A stretch of DNA of 64,000 nt. It comes from Narthecium ossifragum. Taxonomy: Eukaryota; Streptophyta; Magnoliopsida; Dioscoreales; Nartheciaceae. The position numbers and the translations under genes are program-made. Below, one piece after another: positions 1 to 10,057 of this stretch (position 1 is its first letter; every line of letters starts with the position of its first letter). Where the stretch lies: positions 1,382,650 through 1,446,649 of the forward strand of contig OY986975.1 in NCBI GenBank assembly GCA_963920575.1, given 5' to 3'. The notes beneath the pieces are model-generated. The model saw only the letters and a program-made list of their open reading frames with translations, did no database searches and was not told where the DNA came from.

Positions 1-500
1 GGAGAGGGCGCAGGTAGGGTTTCGTTGATGAAGAGGGCGACAACTAGGGTTTTGGCTTGCGATGTAAGATAGGCAAAGAGAGGGTTTTCACTTTTCTCGA
101 CTAAGAATGGGCAGCTTTCGTCGAAGAATGGGCGGGCGACGGGTGGCGACCGGCGTATATCCTCGATGGAGTACTCAAGGGTTTGGGTTTAGGCGGGCTG
201 AAGGTGGTTCGGAATCGATCAATAGCTTCTGAATGAAGCTTTCATGTTAACACATGAATGATCAAAACCCGTTAACCCGCATGCTAACTCGGCCAACACA
301 GCATGTGCATTACACATGCCAGTCGGTCGTGTACACAAAAACTTATCTTACTTTGCATCTTCCTAGCTATTATCATCAACTCATCAAAATATAATTTAAA
401 CACGTACATATGTAATTCGTTAAGAGACATAAATTCACGTTTAAAACTTGTATAACTTGATCATACTCACAAGAAAAAAACAAGGACAGACGACTCTTAC

Positions 501-566
501 CATTTCCAATACCTCCCGTTCCAACGATCTTTTCTTTTTGCATGCAATCGACCTTTTCCAGCCCAT
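501..566 (-). pseudogene. Putative first exon of an unknown gene, copy A
   Basis: A minus-strand ATG at 566 opens a 22-codon stretch, MGWKRS...LEREVLEM, ending at a good splice donor (GTAAGAG). The same 66 bp stays open at the same place in units B and C with a few residue changes. The residues look like the start of a coiled coil; a MIP1-type leucine-zipper protein is one guess, not established. A second overlapping frame (from MHGLEK) is also open in all copies, so the reading frame is not certain. No following exon is found in any of the three units, so at most this is an orphan promoter with its first exon. The AT-rich 570-960 stretch would be its upstream region. Confidence 0.35.
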
Positions 567-1015
567 GCAAGAAATCTAGAGAAGATGAAGGCTAGTGGGA
601 AAAGAAAAGGAGAATTAGGAGGAGATCAAGCGAGCGATGGAAATTAAAACAATCAAGTTTCTTTTATAATTAACATGGTTTTGTCCATTTTAAAAAATTT
701 CAAGTCTTGAATTATCCAGGTCGAAATTAAAATGCTAATAATCTAAAACAGATCTATTTCTATTTTGAGTAGGCGATCCGTATCTATTTAAAGTGTATGA
801 TTGAATGGATCTCAGACTTAGCAAACAAGCGATCGAGGTCAAATATAACTGATGCACGTATTTTTCAAATTTAATTTCTACAAAACAAATCAAGCTCAAA
901 TTAAAGGAGAACTTAAGAACTCCAATGAAATGTATAGACAAATTAGCAACAGGGTATAAAAATAAGCATCCATCATCAAATAATCACCTAAAAAGATCAC
1001 AAGTAGAACAATCAT

Positions 1016-1320
1016 AATATATATATATATATAGCAATGGTGATCTGATCTATGCAGACAAAGACTCGATCAAAGAGACCCAGATTAAAGAATAGAAACC
1101 ATCATGAGATGATAGCTCCTGTACTTTGGAATCATTAATGAGAAAAGTTTAACAACCTAAGAGAAGACAACAAGATCATATATCTATATACACACACAGA
1201 GAGCAATGGTGATCTGATCTATGCAGACAAAGACTCGATCAAAGAGACCCAGAGGCTCCTTTACTTTGGTATCATTAATGAGAAAAGTTTAACAACCTAA
1301 GAGACGACAACAAGATCATC
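1016..1320. repeat. AT run and internal duplication of about 168 bp
   Basis: A short AT dinucleotide run is followed by two direct copies of a block starting GCAATGGTGATCTGATC, at about 1035 and 1203. Unit C has the same two copies (about 32459 and 32629). Unit B has only one (about 22899), next to a much longer AT run. Confidence 0.8.
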
Positions 1321-1767
1321 ACCTGAGCGATCAAAACACCACGTTTGAGGTGGTGTTGGCGGCTCTTGGAGGTGGTGGTGGTGCTTGTGGAGGGGTAGGG
1401 GTCACTGTGTGGGGGGGGGGGGGGTGGGGGGGGTGAAGTGATGAACTGAGCATAAAGACATGTGACTAGCACTGAACATGGTCAGAGAGATTTTTGATGT
1501 GCTGAAAAGCGAAAAGACCTTGATGACAGATTCACGGGTCTTTATTTTTTGAGCTGGAGGTTGGTTTGCAAGTACTTTGCTTCGTACATATTTGACTGGA
1601 ATTTTGACCCCATTTGCATAATGTATTGTGAAGAAATCCAGAAGTCCTTGTATCTTGCGCTTCGTTCCTGGTCCTGTCTTTATTGGAATTTTGAGTTGAT
1701 TGGAATCATAGCCAGTCCTACCTACCTAATGTCATCACTCCCCTCCTTCTAGGGAAACATTTCTGAA

Positions 1768-1953
1768 CAGGGGCGGACCTATTCACGAGTTAGGGCCTGG
1801 GCCTCTGAATTTTTTTTTATTAGCTTAATTTTGTGGGCCCTGCAGCCCACACCCCCCACCCAAGTGCCCCTACCCCCTAAATCCCTGCCGCCCTTACCTT
1901 TCCTCCCTGCCCCCCCCCCCCCCCCCTTACTTGAGAAGCTGGGTCCGCCCTTG
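1768..1953. mobile_element. hAT-type MITE, 186 bp
   Basis: The ends are near-perfect inverted repeats (CAGGGGCGGACC and GGTCCGCCCTTG), flanked by a perfect 8-bp direct repeat TTTCTGAA at 1760-1767 and 1954-1961. Unit B lacks the element at the equivalent site (about 23930), so the empty site is visible in the same window. The interior is C-rich with no coding potential. Confidence 0.88.
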
Positions 1954-1991
1954 TTTCTGAATGGGCCCGATTGGGGTATGTGATATGATTC

Positions 1992-2125
1992 TTTTTTTTG
2001 ACATACTGAGCGGCTGGTGAAAACAAAATACAACAAAATTGAGCTAATGTCTGATCCCCAAACGCTCTCTATGGGGCTCCCGGCTCCTACACAAAACTAG
2101 GTTACCCATCGACCTCTCACCGCCC
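1992..2125 (-). mobile_element. Short poly(A) retroposon (LINE end or SINE)
   Basis: The element starts with a T run on the plus strand, i.e. a poly(A) tail on the minus strand, and is flanked by imperfect 15-bp repeats at 1977-1991 and 2126-2140 (13 of 15 bases match). Unit B lacks it. It is too short to classify. Confidence 0.6.
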
Positions 2126-2346
2126 TACGTGATAAGATTCAGGTACGTGATAAGGTGGAACCGATTGGGTACATGATAAGGCCATCTACACATGCTCCTT
2201 AATCGGATATCTACTGATCGGAAATCTAATCGGTGGTATTTTATTAATGGATTAGATCAATTAATTGGTATACATCTACCGATTGAATGTGTCAATCATC
2301 TAATCGGTCTATCGATAGATTAGACTCATCAATCGATAGACATCTA

Positions 2347-3099
2347 GGGGCCGTTTGGTTCGGGGTTAAGAGGGCATAACTCCACTTTATCCCCTTTTAT
2401 CCCCCACTTTTTCACCAAACACCAAAATAATGATTACGGGGTTACTACTATGGGTGGCAATTCGGGTCCACGGGTCAGGTTCGGGTCGAGTCGAGCACCG
2501 ATATCTCGACCCAAAAGCTAAACCCGAACCCAACCCGTTTAATAAACGGGTCTGATTTATCAACCCGAACCCGACCCATTTATAAACGGGTCGGGTCGAC
2601 TCGCTTAACAACAATCTGACCCGTTTAACAACAATCAAGCACCAACTTATCAACTAATTAATAAAATTAGTAAGCAATAAAATTACAACTTGTTTCAATT
2701 ACATCCAACCTAAACAATAAACTTTCAACTTGTTTTAATTTTCCTTGATAAGATGAGATCACATTCAAATTAACCCTAAAAGTCTAAGTGGCACTAAAAT
2801 TAAACGGGTTGACTAGCCTAACCCGCGTGTCGACCCGCCTAACCCGCGTGTCGACCCGACCCGACCCATTTATTCGCGAGTCATAAACGGGTACCCAATA
2901 ACCCTAAACCCAAACCCATTTATTTCGGGTCGGGTTCGTGGGTCATGACCCGAATTGCTACCCTTAGTTACTACTATTCAACCTACCATATTCATCTCTA
3001 CTTTTTCTTATCTCCATTCCTTAACCCCACCTTTTGTAACCTCATCTAACCCTATTTTCCCTTAACCCCACTTTTTCTAACTTCATACCAAACAGACCC
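2347..3099. mobile_element. Tourist-like MITE split by a nested element
   Basis: The left end GGGGCCGTTTGGTT matches the inverted right end ACCAAACAGACCC. The element is about 230 bp once the nested insertion at 2451-2966 is removed. The target duplication is unclear because an LTR element inserted directly beside the right end. Unit B has neither at this site (about 24150). Confidence 0.6.
2451..2966. mobile_element. Nested non-autonomous DNA transposon, 516 bp
   Basis: The termini GGGTGGCAATTCGGGT and ACCCGAATTGCTACCC are inverted. A 10-bp duplication GTTACTACTA flanks the element at 2441-2450 and 2967-2976. The interior repeats GACCCG/CGGGTC blocks and encodes nothing recognisable. The duplication length fits a MULE-type element, but the class is not certain. 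Confidence 0.75.
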
Positions 3100-3103
3100 A
3101 TCG

Positions 3104-5477
3104 TGTCGCGCCCCGACCCGCGTAGGCCCAACCGGGCCGGGCGACGCGAAGCGGAACCTAACCTATTGCGGAAATTTTGGCGAGGTTTCCCTCTAATCGT
3201 AGTGGTTACCCTAGCAATCATAACCATCTTGTATTATACAAATATTACAACCCAAAGATTGAAAGTGGATATTTATATATAATCCTCAAACAGGAAAATT
3301 ATACATTTATCACTCCCGTAGGAGACTATTTATAACAAAAGGGGTAAAACTGTAAAGATCATCACCTCTCAAGCACCGGCAGACGCCGCCACGTCACCAA
3401 ACACCGGCCCGGTAGAGGCGACCGAAGAAAAGCTAGCGCCAGCACCTGCAAAACGCAGCCCGGGTAGGTGTGAGCACTAAGCTCAGCAGGGACACTACAC
3501 TACGACACTCACAGGTGGGGAACACAACAGTGCCGCCCTCAAGCAAGACTTGAGTGTGCAGCAAGGGTCCCATAACCCTTCGCCGGTGTCCCTGAAGGGA
3601 GGCCTCAGTCATGGTGTTCCAGCCAAACTGGTCACATGCTGGGTTGCCCTCAGCGAGGCAGGGAACCACACTACCGTCTCACAAGCAGGCAACCGACTCT
3701 GCTAGGCGGGCAACCACACCGCTGAGTAGGCACCTCTTCCACCCAAGAGACAATGAACCGGACACCGGTTGCACCCACAACGTCTGGCTCGAGGCCGACA
3801 CGACCTCTATAATCATCAAGCAATATGTATTCAGGTCAAACTAATCCTATCATCGAAAACGACTGAATACTACAAATCGAGTCTTGGACCAAGCTACCCG
3901 CAACAGTCCTAGAGCTAGATCCGGGTTACCCGAAAACCCCGGATCGGCAACGCCCTACACAGATGCAACTAATGCACAACACAATACATGTTATGGACAT
4001 GCGTAGGATAATACAGATAAACATGCAACAGTATGTGATGATATATCAAATAAGGTCTGGGCACGGCACCCTGCCGGCCCGGGGTGATGAACATGAAAAA
4101 AAGGTCTAGGGACTGCTACAGCAGTAACCCACCAACTGTCAGCAGTCCACCACAACACCTGCATCGGGAAGCAGCCCCGCAAACAACAGCTCACAGATAA
4201 CACAGATAAAGCCCTCGGCGCACGCCGGCATGCAAGACTAGGAAAAGCTGTAGGGCTACCCGCCCGCTTATTCTAAACATCCCAGGAGTCATCACTCCCC
4301 CGATTCACCACTGTCCTATTTAGGGCTAACATGCTAACATGATTCAACATATGTACAAGGTATTAAGACAGTAAAGAAAACCGTACATGCAAAGCCCCGC
4401 GAGCAAAACACATAGATTTCCTCTCTCTGCCATAGTCGGATCGATCCCTCCCCCAAGGGAGGATCGATCCCTCTAATGACAGAGAGCGAACTCTCCATAC
4501 CACGCCGAGTCCGATCTATCCGTCCTCCCCAGACGATCGATCTTATTCGCGGTAGGGAACGTCCCATGCTGTCCGAAGCACTGGGATCGATCGCCCTCAC
4601 CCGGGGCCGATCGATCCTGCTCGGGTTCAGCATGCCCAACGAAGAGGGATCGATCCATCTCACAGACGGATCGATTGGTTGGGTTCTCCGGTAAGCCGAC
4701 GGCGAGAAATACCGCCGGAAAACTCCACCAATCTCACCAAAACCTGGATTCTAGTAATACGAAACAGCACGAATCCAAAACCGGCGAAAATACTACAATC
4801 TAACATGTATACAATAAGTTCTAAGCGTAAGAACATCGATAGCCGGAAAAACTTCCAAAAACCCGAAGAATGTAGGTAGGAATCCCTACCTAAGCAAGAG
4901 CAGCTTCAATCCCAGCTGCTAGGCCTTGGATCGTCCACGAACTCTTCGAAATCCAGGAATTCTCAGCCCAAAAATCTGGTTTTCCAAAGAGATCTAAGGA
5001 AGAATGTTCTGTCTGCTTTATAGGCAAACGAACCGACTTAGCAGGATCGATCCGTCCAAGGAGACCGATCGATCCAGCCAAGAGAGCGATCGATCCAGCC
5101 AAGGAGACCGATCGATCCAGCCAAGGGAACGATCGATCCAACCAAGAGGCCGATCGATCCCTCTCAGAGTCCGATCGATCCGTCCCAAGCGACCGATCAA
5201 TCCTTCTCAACGATCCACGTTCATGGCAAAGACCGATCGATCCTTCTAGCAAGGAAGGATCGATCCGTCTCTCGCAGGAAGCTGGACTTGGGTTAAAACT
5301 TAAACCCAAGCCCGGATCTTTCGATCCCGGGTCCCACTAACCATTCTAGCCAAACAATGCCACAAACATGGTCAGTGTGTGCACACGCAAGTGTGAAACA
5401 AGCCGACAAGGCGCAATTTACCAAATTGCCCTTGCGGTCCACGACGAGCCACAGGAGTAGAGGGACGGGTCCTCACA
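3104..5477. mobile_element. Solo LTR, 2374 bp
   Basis: The element begins TGTCGCGCCCCGACCC and ends GGGACGGGTCCTCACA, so it has TG...CA ends with short imperfect inverted repeats. It is flanked by the 5-bp duplication CATCG at 3099-3103 and 5478-5482. There is no internal retrotransposon coding region. The solo LTR at 51932-54276 has nearly the same length, matching ends and several matching interior blocks (for example the CAGCCCGGGTAGG region near 3458 and 52318). Length and first bases resemble LTRs of Tekay/Del chromoviruses, which is an inference. Confidence 0.85.
4430..5260. repeat. GGATCGATCC palindrome clusters in the LTR
   Basis: The self-complementary motif GGATCGATCC and close variants recur in two clusters (about 4437-4680 and 5040-5270), spaced about 20-24 bp in the second. 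Open frames here read as DRS-rich low complexity on both strands and are products of the repeat, not genes. Confidence 0.85.
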
Positions 5478-5867
5478 CATCGATTGAGAAGCATGTGCAG
5501 CATAGTCATGTACGTAAATCATTAACCTATCTGAATTATTGGTATGGAATAAGGAGAACTCTGACTGCAGCGTAAATATTGTTTAACATTTCTAATCTCA
5601 TTGGAAGGTCCAAACCTTGTTTAAAAATAAATGTACTTGCATAAAGGTTGTGAATAGAGTGCATTCTTTGACAAAAAAATCTCTAATTTGTCATGCGTGG
5701 TTGTGCAATTTACGGTTAAAAAAAAGGTGTAATTGGTGTTTAGTCTATTTGGGATATCTTTATTGCATTGTAGTCTCATTGCTAAATTATAAGTCATTTA
5801 GTCTCTTTTTTGACAACTATAAATTTTAATGTCTAAAATACCCTTCTACCATTTCTCTCCACTTCCC

Positions 5868-6415
5868 AGCGCCGGCTCATCTTCCACCGAGTGTCCGGCG
5901 AACCACTCCGGCAAACCACTCCGGCGAACCACTTCCCAGCACCGGCTCTGTCTTCCCCCGAGTGTCCGGCGAACCACTTCCCAGCATCGGCTCTGTCTTC
6001 CCCCGAGTGTCCGGCGAACCACTTCCCAGCGCCCGTGACGGAGGGCGCCAGGGAAGGAGGAGATCGGGGCGTCGGGGAAGGAGGAGGTCGGGGGCGCCGT
6101 GGAAGGAGGAGATTGGGGCCGCCAGTGAAGGAGAAGGTCGGGGGCGCCGAAGAAGGAGGAGATCGGGGACGCCGGGGGAGGAGGAGGTCGGGGGCGCCGT
6201 GGAAGGAGGAGATCGGGCCGCCGGGGAAGGAGAAGGTCGGGGGCGCCGGGGAAGGAGGAGATCGGGGCGTCGGGGAAGGAGGAGATCGGGGCGTCAGGGA
6301 AGGAGGTGATCTGGGGAGCCAGGGAAGGAAGAGATCGGGGGCGCCAAGGAAGGAGGAGATCGGGGCCGCCGGGGAAGGAGGAGATCGGGGAGTCGGGGAA
6401 GGAGGGATGGTGACC
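5868..6415. repeat. Two GC-rich minisatellites
   Basis: About three copies of a 71-bp unit containing GTGTCCGGCGAACCACTTCC cover roughly 5868-6030. They are followed by many units of about 24 bp based on GAAGGAGGAGATCGGGG to about 6415. Long G/R-rich frames here follow from the repeat period. Confidence 0.8.
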
Positions 6416-6599
6416 TCGTCGGAGATCTCCGTCGCTGTCGGTGAAGGGGAAGAAGGGGGAGGAGGAGATTGCTGTGGGGAAGAGGTGAGAGGAGATGCAA
6501 AAAGTAGGGGGAAAAAAGGAAAAAGTTAGAAAAATCGGGGAAAATAATAGAAAACGTGAAAAAATGTTGAAAAATAGGAAAATATGTTGAGAAAATATG

Positions 6600-7860
6600 T
6601 GAAAAATACCAAAATTGTAGTGGAAAGTAACTACATAAATTGTGAGAAGTACCTACCAAAATGATAGTCGAAAGTAAATAACTAGCATAATGCAAATGAA
6701 AAGTAACTATCATAATGTAAAATGAAAAATAACTACCAAAATGGAAATGAAAAGTAACTACCAAAATGCAAATGAAAAGTAACTGCCAAAATGAAAAGTA
6801 ACTACTCAAATGAAAAGTAACTACCATAATGCAAATAAAAAGTAACTACCATAATGCAAATGAAAAGTAACTACCAACATTTTTTTAGATTATTTTTGCA
6901 CATATTTCCCCAAAATTGAAAATTGATCACAAATATTGGAAAGTAACTACAAATATTGAAAAGTAACTACCATCGTTATTTAAGCTTATTTTTGCACATA
7001 TTTTCCCAAAATTCAAAAGTGACTATGAATATTGGAATGCAATTATAAAATACTGAAAAGTAATTATAAATATTGAAAAGTTAATTCCCCTACAAAAATT
7101 GAAAAAAGTAACCACCGTGGAAAGTAACTACCAATTAAGCCAATCATACTTTTTTGAAAAGTAACTACAGTGAAGAAGGGCCCCCAAAATTTTTCTTCAT
7201 TTATCCTTTATTTTTCTTATTTTTGTTGATTTTTTCACATATTATTGGTGAAAAGGAACCACCGTGGAAAATTACTACCGCGAAAAGTAACTATCGCGGA
7301 AAGCAAGTATGGTAGAAACTAAAGTTATTTGTCATTTTCAAAAATGTAAAATGGAATTCTCCTACCAATTTTCTTGATTTTCCCATAGTTTCCTTATTTT
7401 AACTAATTTTTGCACTTATTTTTTGTAAAAAGTGACTACCGTGGAAAATAACTAATAAAATTGTGGAAAGTAACTATCACTTACGTCAGCCCTATTTTTT
7501 AAAAAAAGTAACTACCGTGGAGAAGGGGCCGTCACTATTTTTTAGTTATTATTTGTGAAAAGTAACTACCGTATTTTCCCAATATCGAAAAGTAACTACC
7601 AAAATGAAAAGTGACTACCATAATGAAAATGAAAAGTAACTATCAAAATGAAAAGTAACTACCGTAATGCAATTGAAAAGTAACTACCAAAATGAGAAGT
7701 GTAATTTTCCCACTAATTTTCTTGATTTTTCACATATTTTCCTTATTCTAACTAATTTTTTCACACATTTTTTTTTTGTGAAAAGTAACTATTATGAAAA
7801 GTAACTTCCATATTTCATGAAAAGTAACTACTATATTGTATGAAAAGTAAGTTCCATATT
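6600..7860. repeat. AAGTAACTACC short-repeat array
   Basis: The motif GAAAAGTAACTACC, separated by 10-40 variable A/T-rich bases, recurs throughout this stretch, nearly always in the same orientation. It is the same motif that fills the 10246-22161 MULE. Confidence 0.9.
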
Positions 7861-9252
7861 GTTCACAGTATTTTCCTCTATTTCCTTATTTTTTCTACTA
7901 TTTTTTCCAATTTTTCTCATATATTTCATTTTTCCCTTTGTTTTCTCTCTCCCCGTTACTTACTCCATCCAACATTTTTTGTTTTTTTTTTCCGACGGCT
8001 CTAAGACGTCGGAGCATGATCGCCGGCGAGGAGGGACGATCGGCGGTCGGGGAGATCGGAGGAGAGGTTAGTCGAGCGTGGGGAGTCGATCCAACGGCTT
8101 GGATCGTGCCGTTTACCGGCGGTTTAGGCGAATCCAAGGTACCTTGTCGGTTGGAGGCGGTGGCTTCGTCGGAGATGGGGAGGTCGGCGTCGGTGATGGG
8201 GATCCGGACCATGTCGTGATGTTGTCGGCGTCGGAGAAGGGGAGGTCGTCGGCGTCGATGATCGGCGATCATGGGATCTGGACGGGGAGCTCCGGGATGA
8301 TTGGACGTGACTCGGAGAGATGATGGGTCGTCGGGGAGATAATCGGACACGGAGCTCCGAGATCTGACGGCGTGCTCGGGATCACGATGGACGAGGAGCT
8401 CCGGTGATGGGTTAGCGATGGACGGGATAAAGACGAATGAGATCGCGACGAACGGGATCAAGAAGTAGGTGGCGCTTGGGATCGCGTCCTCGATCGTGGG
8501 AGATAGCGACGGGGCCGGGGATGGGATGGAGATCAAGGAGGAGCGGAGGGGAGCCGAGGAGATCGAGGAGGGGAGGGGAGCCACAGAAGTAGATGGCGGT
8601 GGGGATGGCGCCGGGATAGGAGGTGGAGACGGGGGCGACGACAGGCGGCGACGGGGATCGACGTCGGGCGGCGACTGTGACGGCGAGCTCGGGGGGGTGG
8701 TGGTCGTTGAAATATATATATAAATATATAAAAGGGTATTATGGTCTTTTCTTCCCTAAAGTGGTATTAAAAGGCTGAAGATCTTTTATAGGGGATCAAA
8801 TGACAAGTTGGTCTCTAGTAAAAGACCATTTGACAAATCCCCCTAAAAAAAAAGAAATAACAATGTTATCATGTTGATATTATACTCGTTCAAAAATTGC
8901 AAATAATCAAAGTAATTGGAAATTCCTAGATAAAAATCAACACCGCAGATATCGCTGTCACCAGAAGCATAGATTGTTGTAACTGTATAATTGGTGATAA
9001 TAATAAAAAAATTCAGATAATGACATTAACCATGCTGTTTGTTTAGACTCGAATAAAATGTACAAAGAATCCCAGAAAAATGGACAATTCCTGTATAAAA
9101 AAAACACCACTGTTACTAAATAAAATGAAATAATGACATTTGTCCTAGTAATGTTTGTACTCATATAATAAATTCCTATATAAAGATCATGACTGCTCCT
9201 ATGTTGGATTCTTCATCAAACATATGCAATCATCGTCAGCTAAGGCGGCGCC

Positions 9253-10057
9253 CTAACGCTGCTGCTCTCGCTTTACGGTAACGCTCCGGGTAGAATTCAG
9301 CTTCTCTAACAGCTCCAGTATCTTAGCAGATGAATCCTAATCAAAACACATAACAGGAGAATGTGTTTAGGAAAACAGATGACTCCATGGGAGCAACACA
9401 TCATTAAAAAGAAATAGAATGAATTTTCTCGTCTCACCATCAGCTTCTTCTTCAGATTTGCCTCCTCCGCATCACGCCGACATCTTTCTTCGGAAAACAA
9501 GGAAATTAGAGCTTCTTGCTCTCCGTCTAATGCTTCGTACTTCTTTTTTGCTTCTTCGAGCTAGTGATTACACGAGAAATAGTAACATTAATGTTCCATA
9601 TAGGATGCTATTAAATATTCATAGAGCGTTTTCGGATTCACTATTGAGAAATACTGTCTACTGGCATGTAATATCAGCATGCAATAGTCGAAACATTTCA
9701 CGAGATTAAGGACAATGATGTAAGTTATCATGCATGTAAGCAGCCTGCTAGCAAGAAAAGTTACTTATGTGAGACGTATCAATCTCAGGTCTTAAGGAAT
9801 TTAACAAGAGGGTAACTGCATGGTGTTCGTCGTTGGAGTGCGAATAAGAATATATCTCCAAATTAGAAGAATTACAGAGTACCTAAACATAACCAATTTG
9901 CCTAGCTAGTATCATAGGATGTCGTTGGTAGCCCCTCTTATTAAAACAGCAAAGCAAAGCGTTGATGAATAAAATAGATAATAAGCTCTGCTATAGACTA
10001 TAGTGCTTACTTGCAAAGCCAATGATTTATTCTTATCGCTCTCATACTCGAACTCTT
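9253..10057 (-). pseudogene. MORC 3' exon fragment, copy A
   Basis: Three exons of the downstream part of MORC are recognisable: exon 20 (9253-9336, stop TAG at 9255-9253), exon 19 (9438-9560) and the 3' part of exon 18 (from 10011, cut at about 10057). Exon lengths (84 and 123 bp) and the splice sites equal those of the intact gene at 33996-34303, and the frames are open. The upstream exons and the ATPase part are absent, because the copy joins unit B within exon 18. It cannot make a MORC ATPase; if transcribed, it would share sequence with MORC mRNA. Confidence 0.88.

Larger units (their letters stand above)
5726..8844. mobile_element. Non-autonomous MULE-like element, 3119 bp
   Basis: The element splits the sequence TTAAAAAAAAAGAAATAAC that is uninterrupted in unit B (about 24391). 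It is flanked by A-runs of 8-9 bases, consistent with a 9-bp target duplication. The ends are degenerate inverted repeats, with blocks such as GTCATTTAGTCTC and GGGATCAAATGACAAG that resemble the ends of the 10246-22161 element. Both elements also share the AAGTAACTACC repeat, so this looks like a deletion relative of that family. GC-rich blocks (5850-6430 and 8000-8700) flank an AT-rich centre. No transposase and no recognisable captured gene were found. Confidence 0.7.
91..10057. repeat. Tandem duplication unit A
   Basis: From about position 91 the sequence matches unit C from about 31509, and from 148 it matches unit B from 10055. The shared order is a GC-rich leader, a putative first exon on the minus strand, its upstream region, a spacer, then the last MORC exons. 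The unit ends inside MORC exon 18 at 10057 and joins the start of unit B with only the shared bases GAC at the junction. Insertions private to this copy are a hAT MITE, a short retroposon, nested MITEs, a solo LTR and a MULE-like element. Positions 1-90 are not shared with B or C, and nothing was recognised in them. Confidence 0.85.

Noticed and set aside
735..941. 68-codon minus frame, present in three copies
   Set aside because: Its conservation is explained by recent duplication of AT-rich upstream sequence; no domain or splice support.
5004..5309. Long open frames rich in DRS/DRSI repeats on both strands
   Set aside because: They arise from the GGATCGATCC palindrome clusters, which stay open on both strands; no domain or gene structure.
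5891..6529. 212-codon G/R/E-rich frame
   Set aside because: It follows the 24-bp GAAGGAGGAGATCGGGG minisatellite; a repeat length divisible by three keeps frames open.
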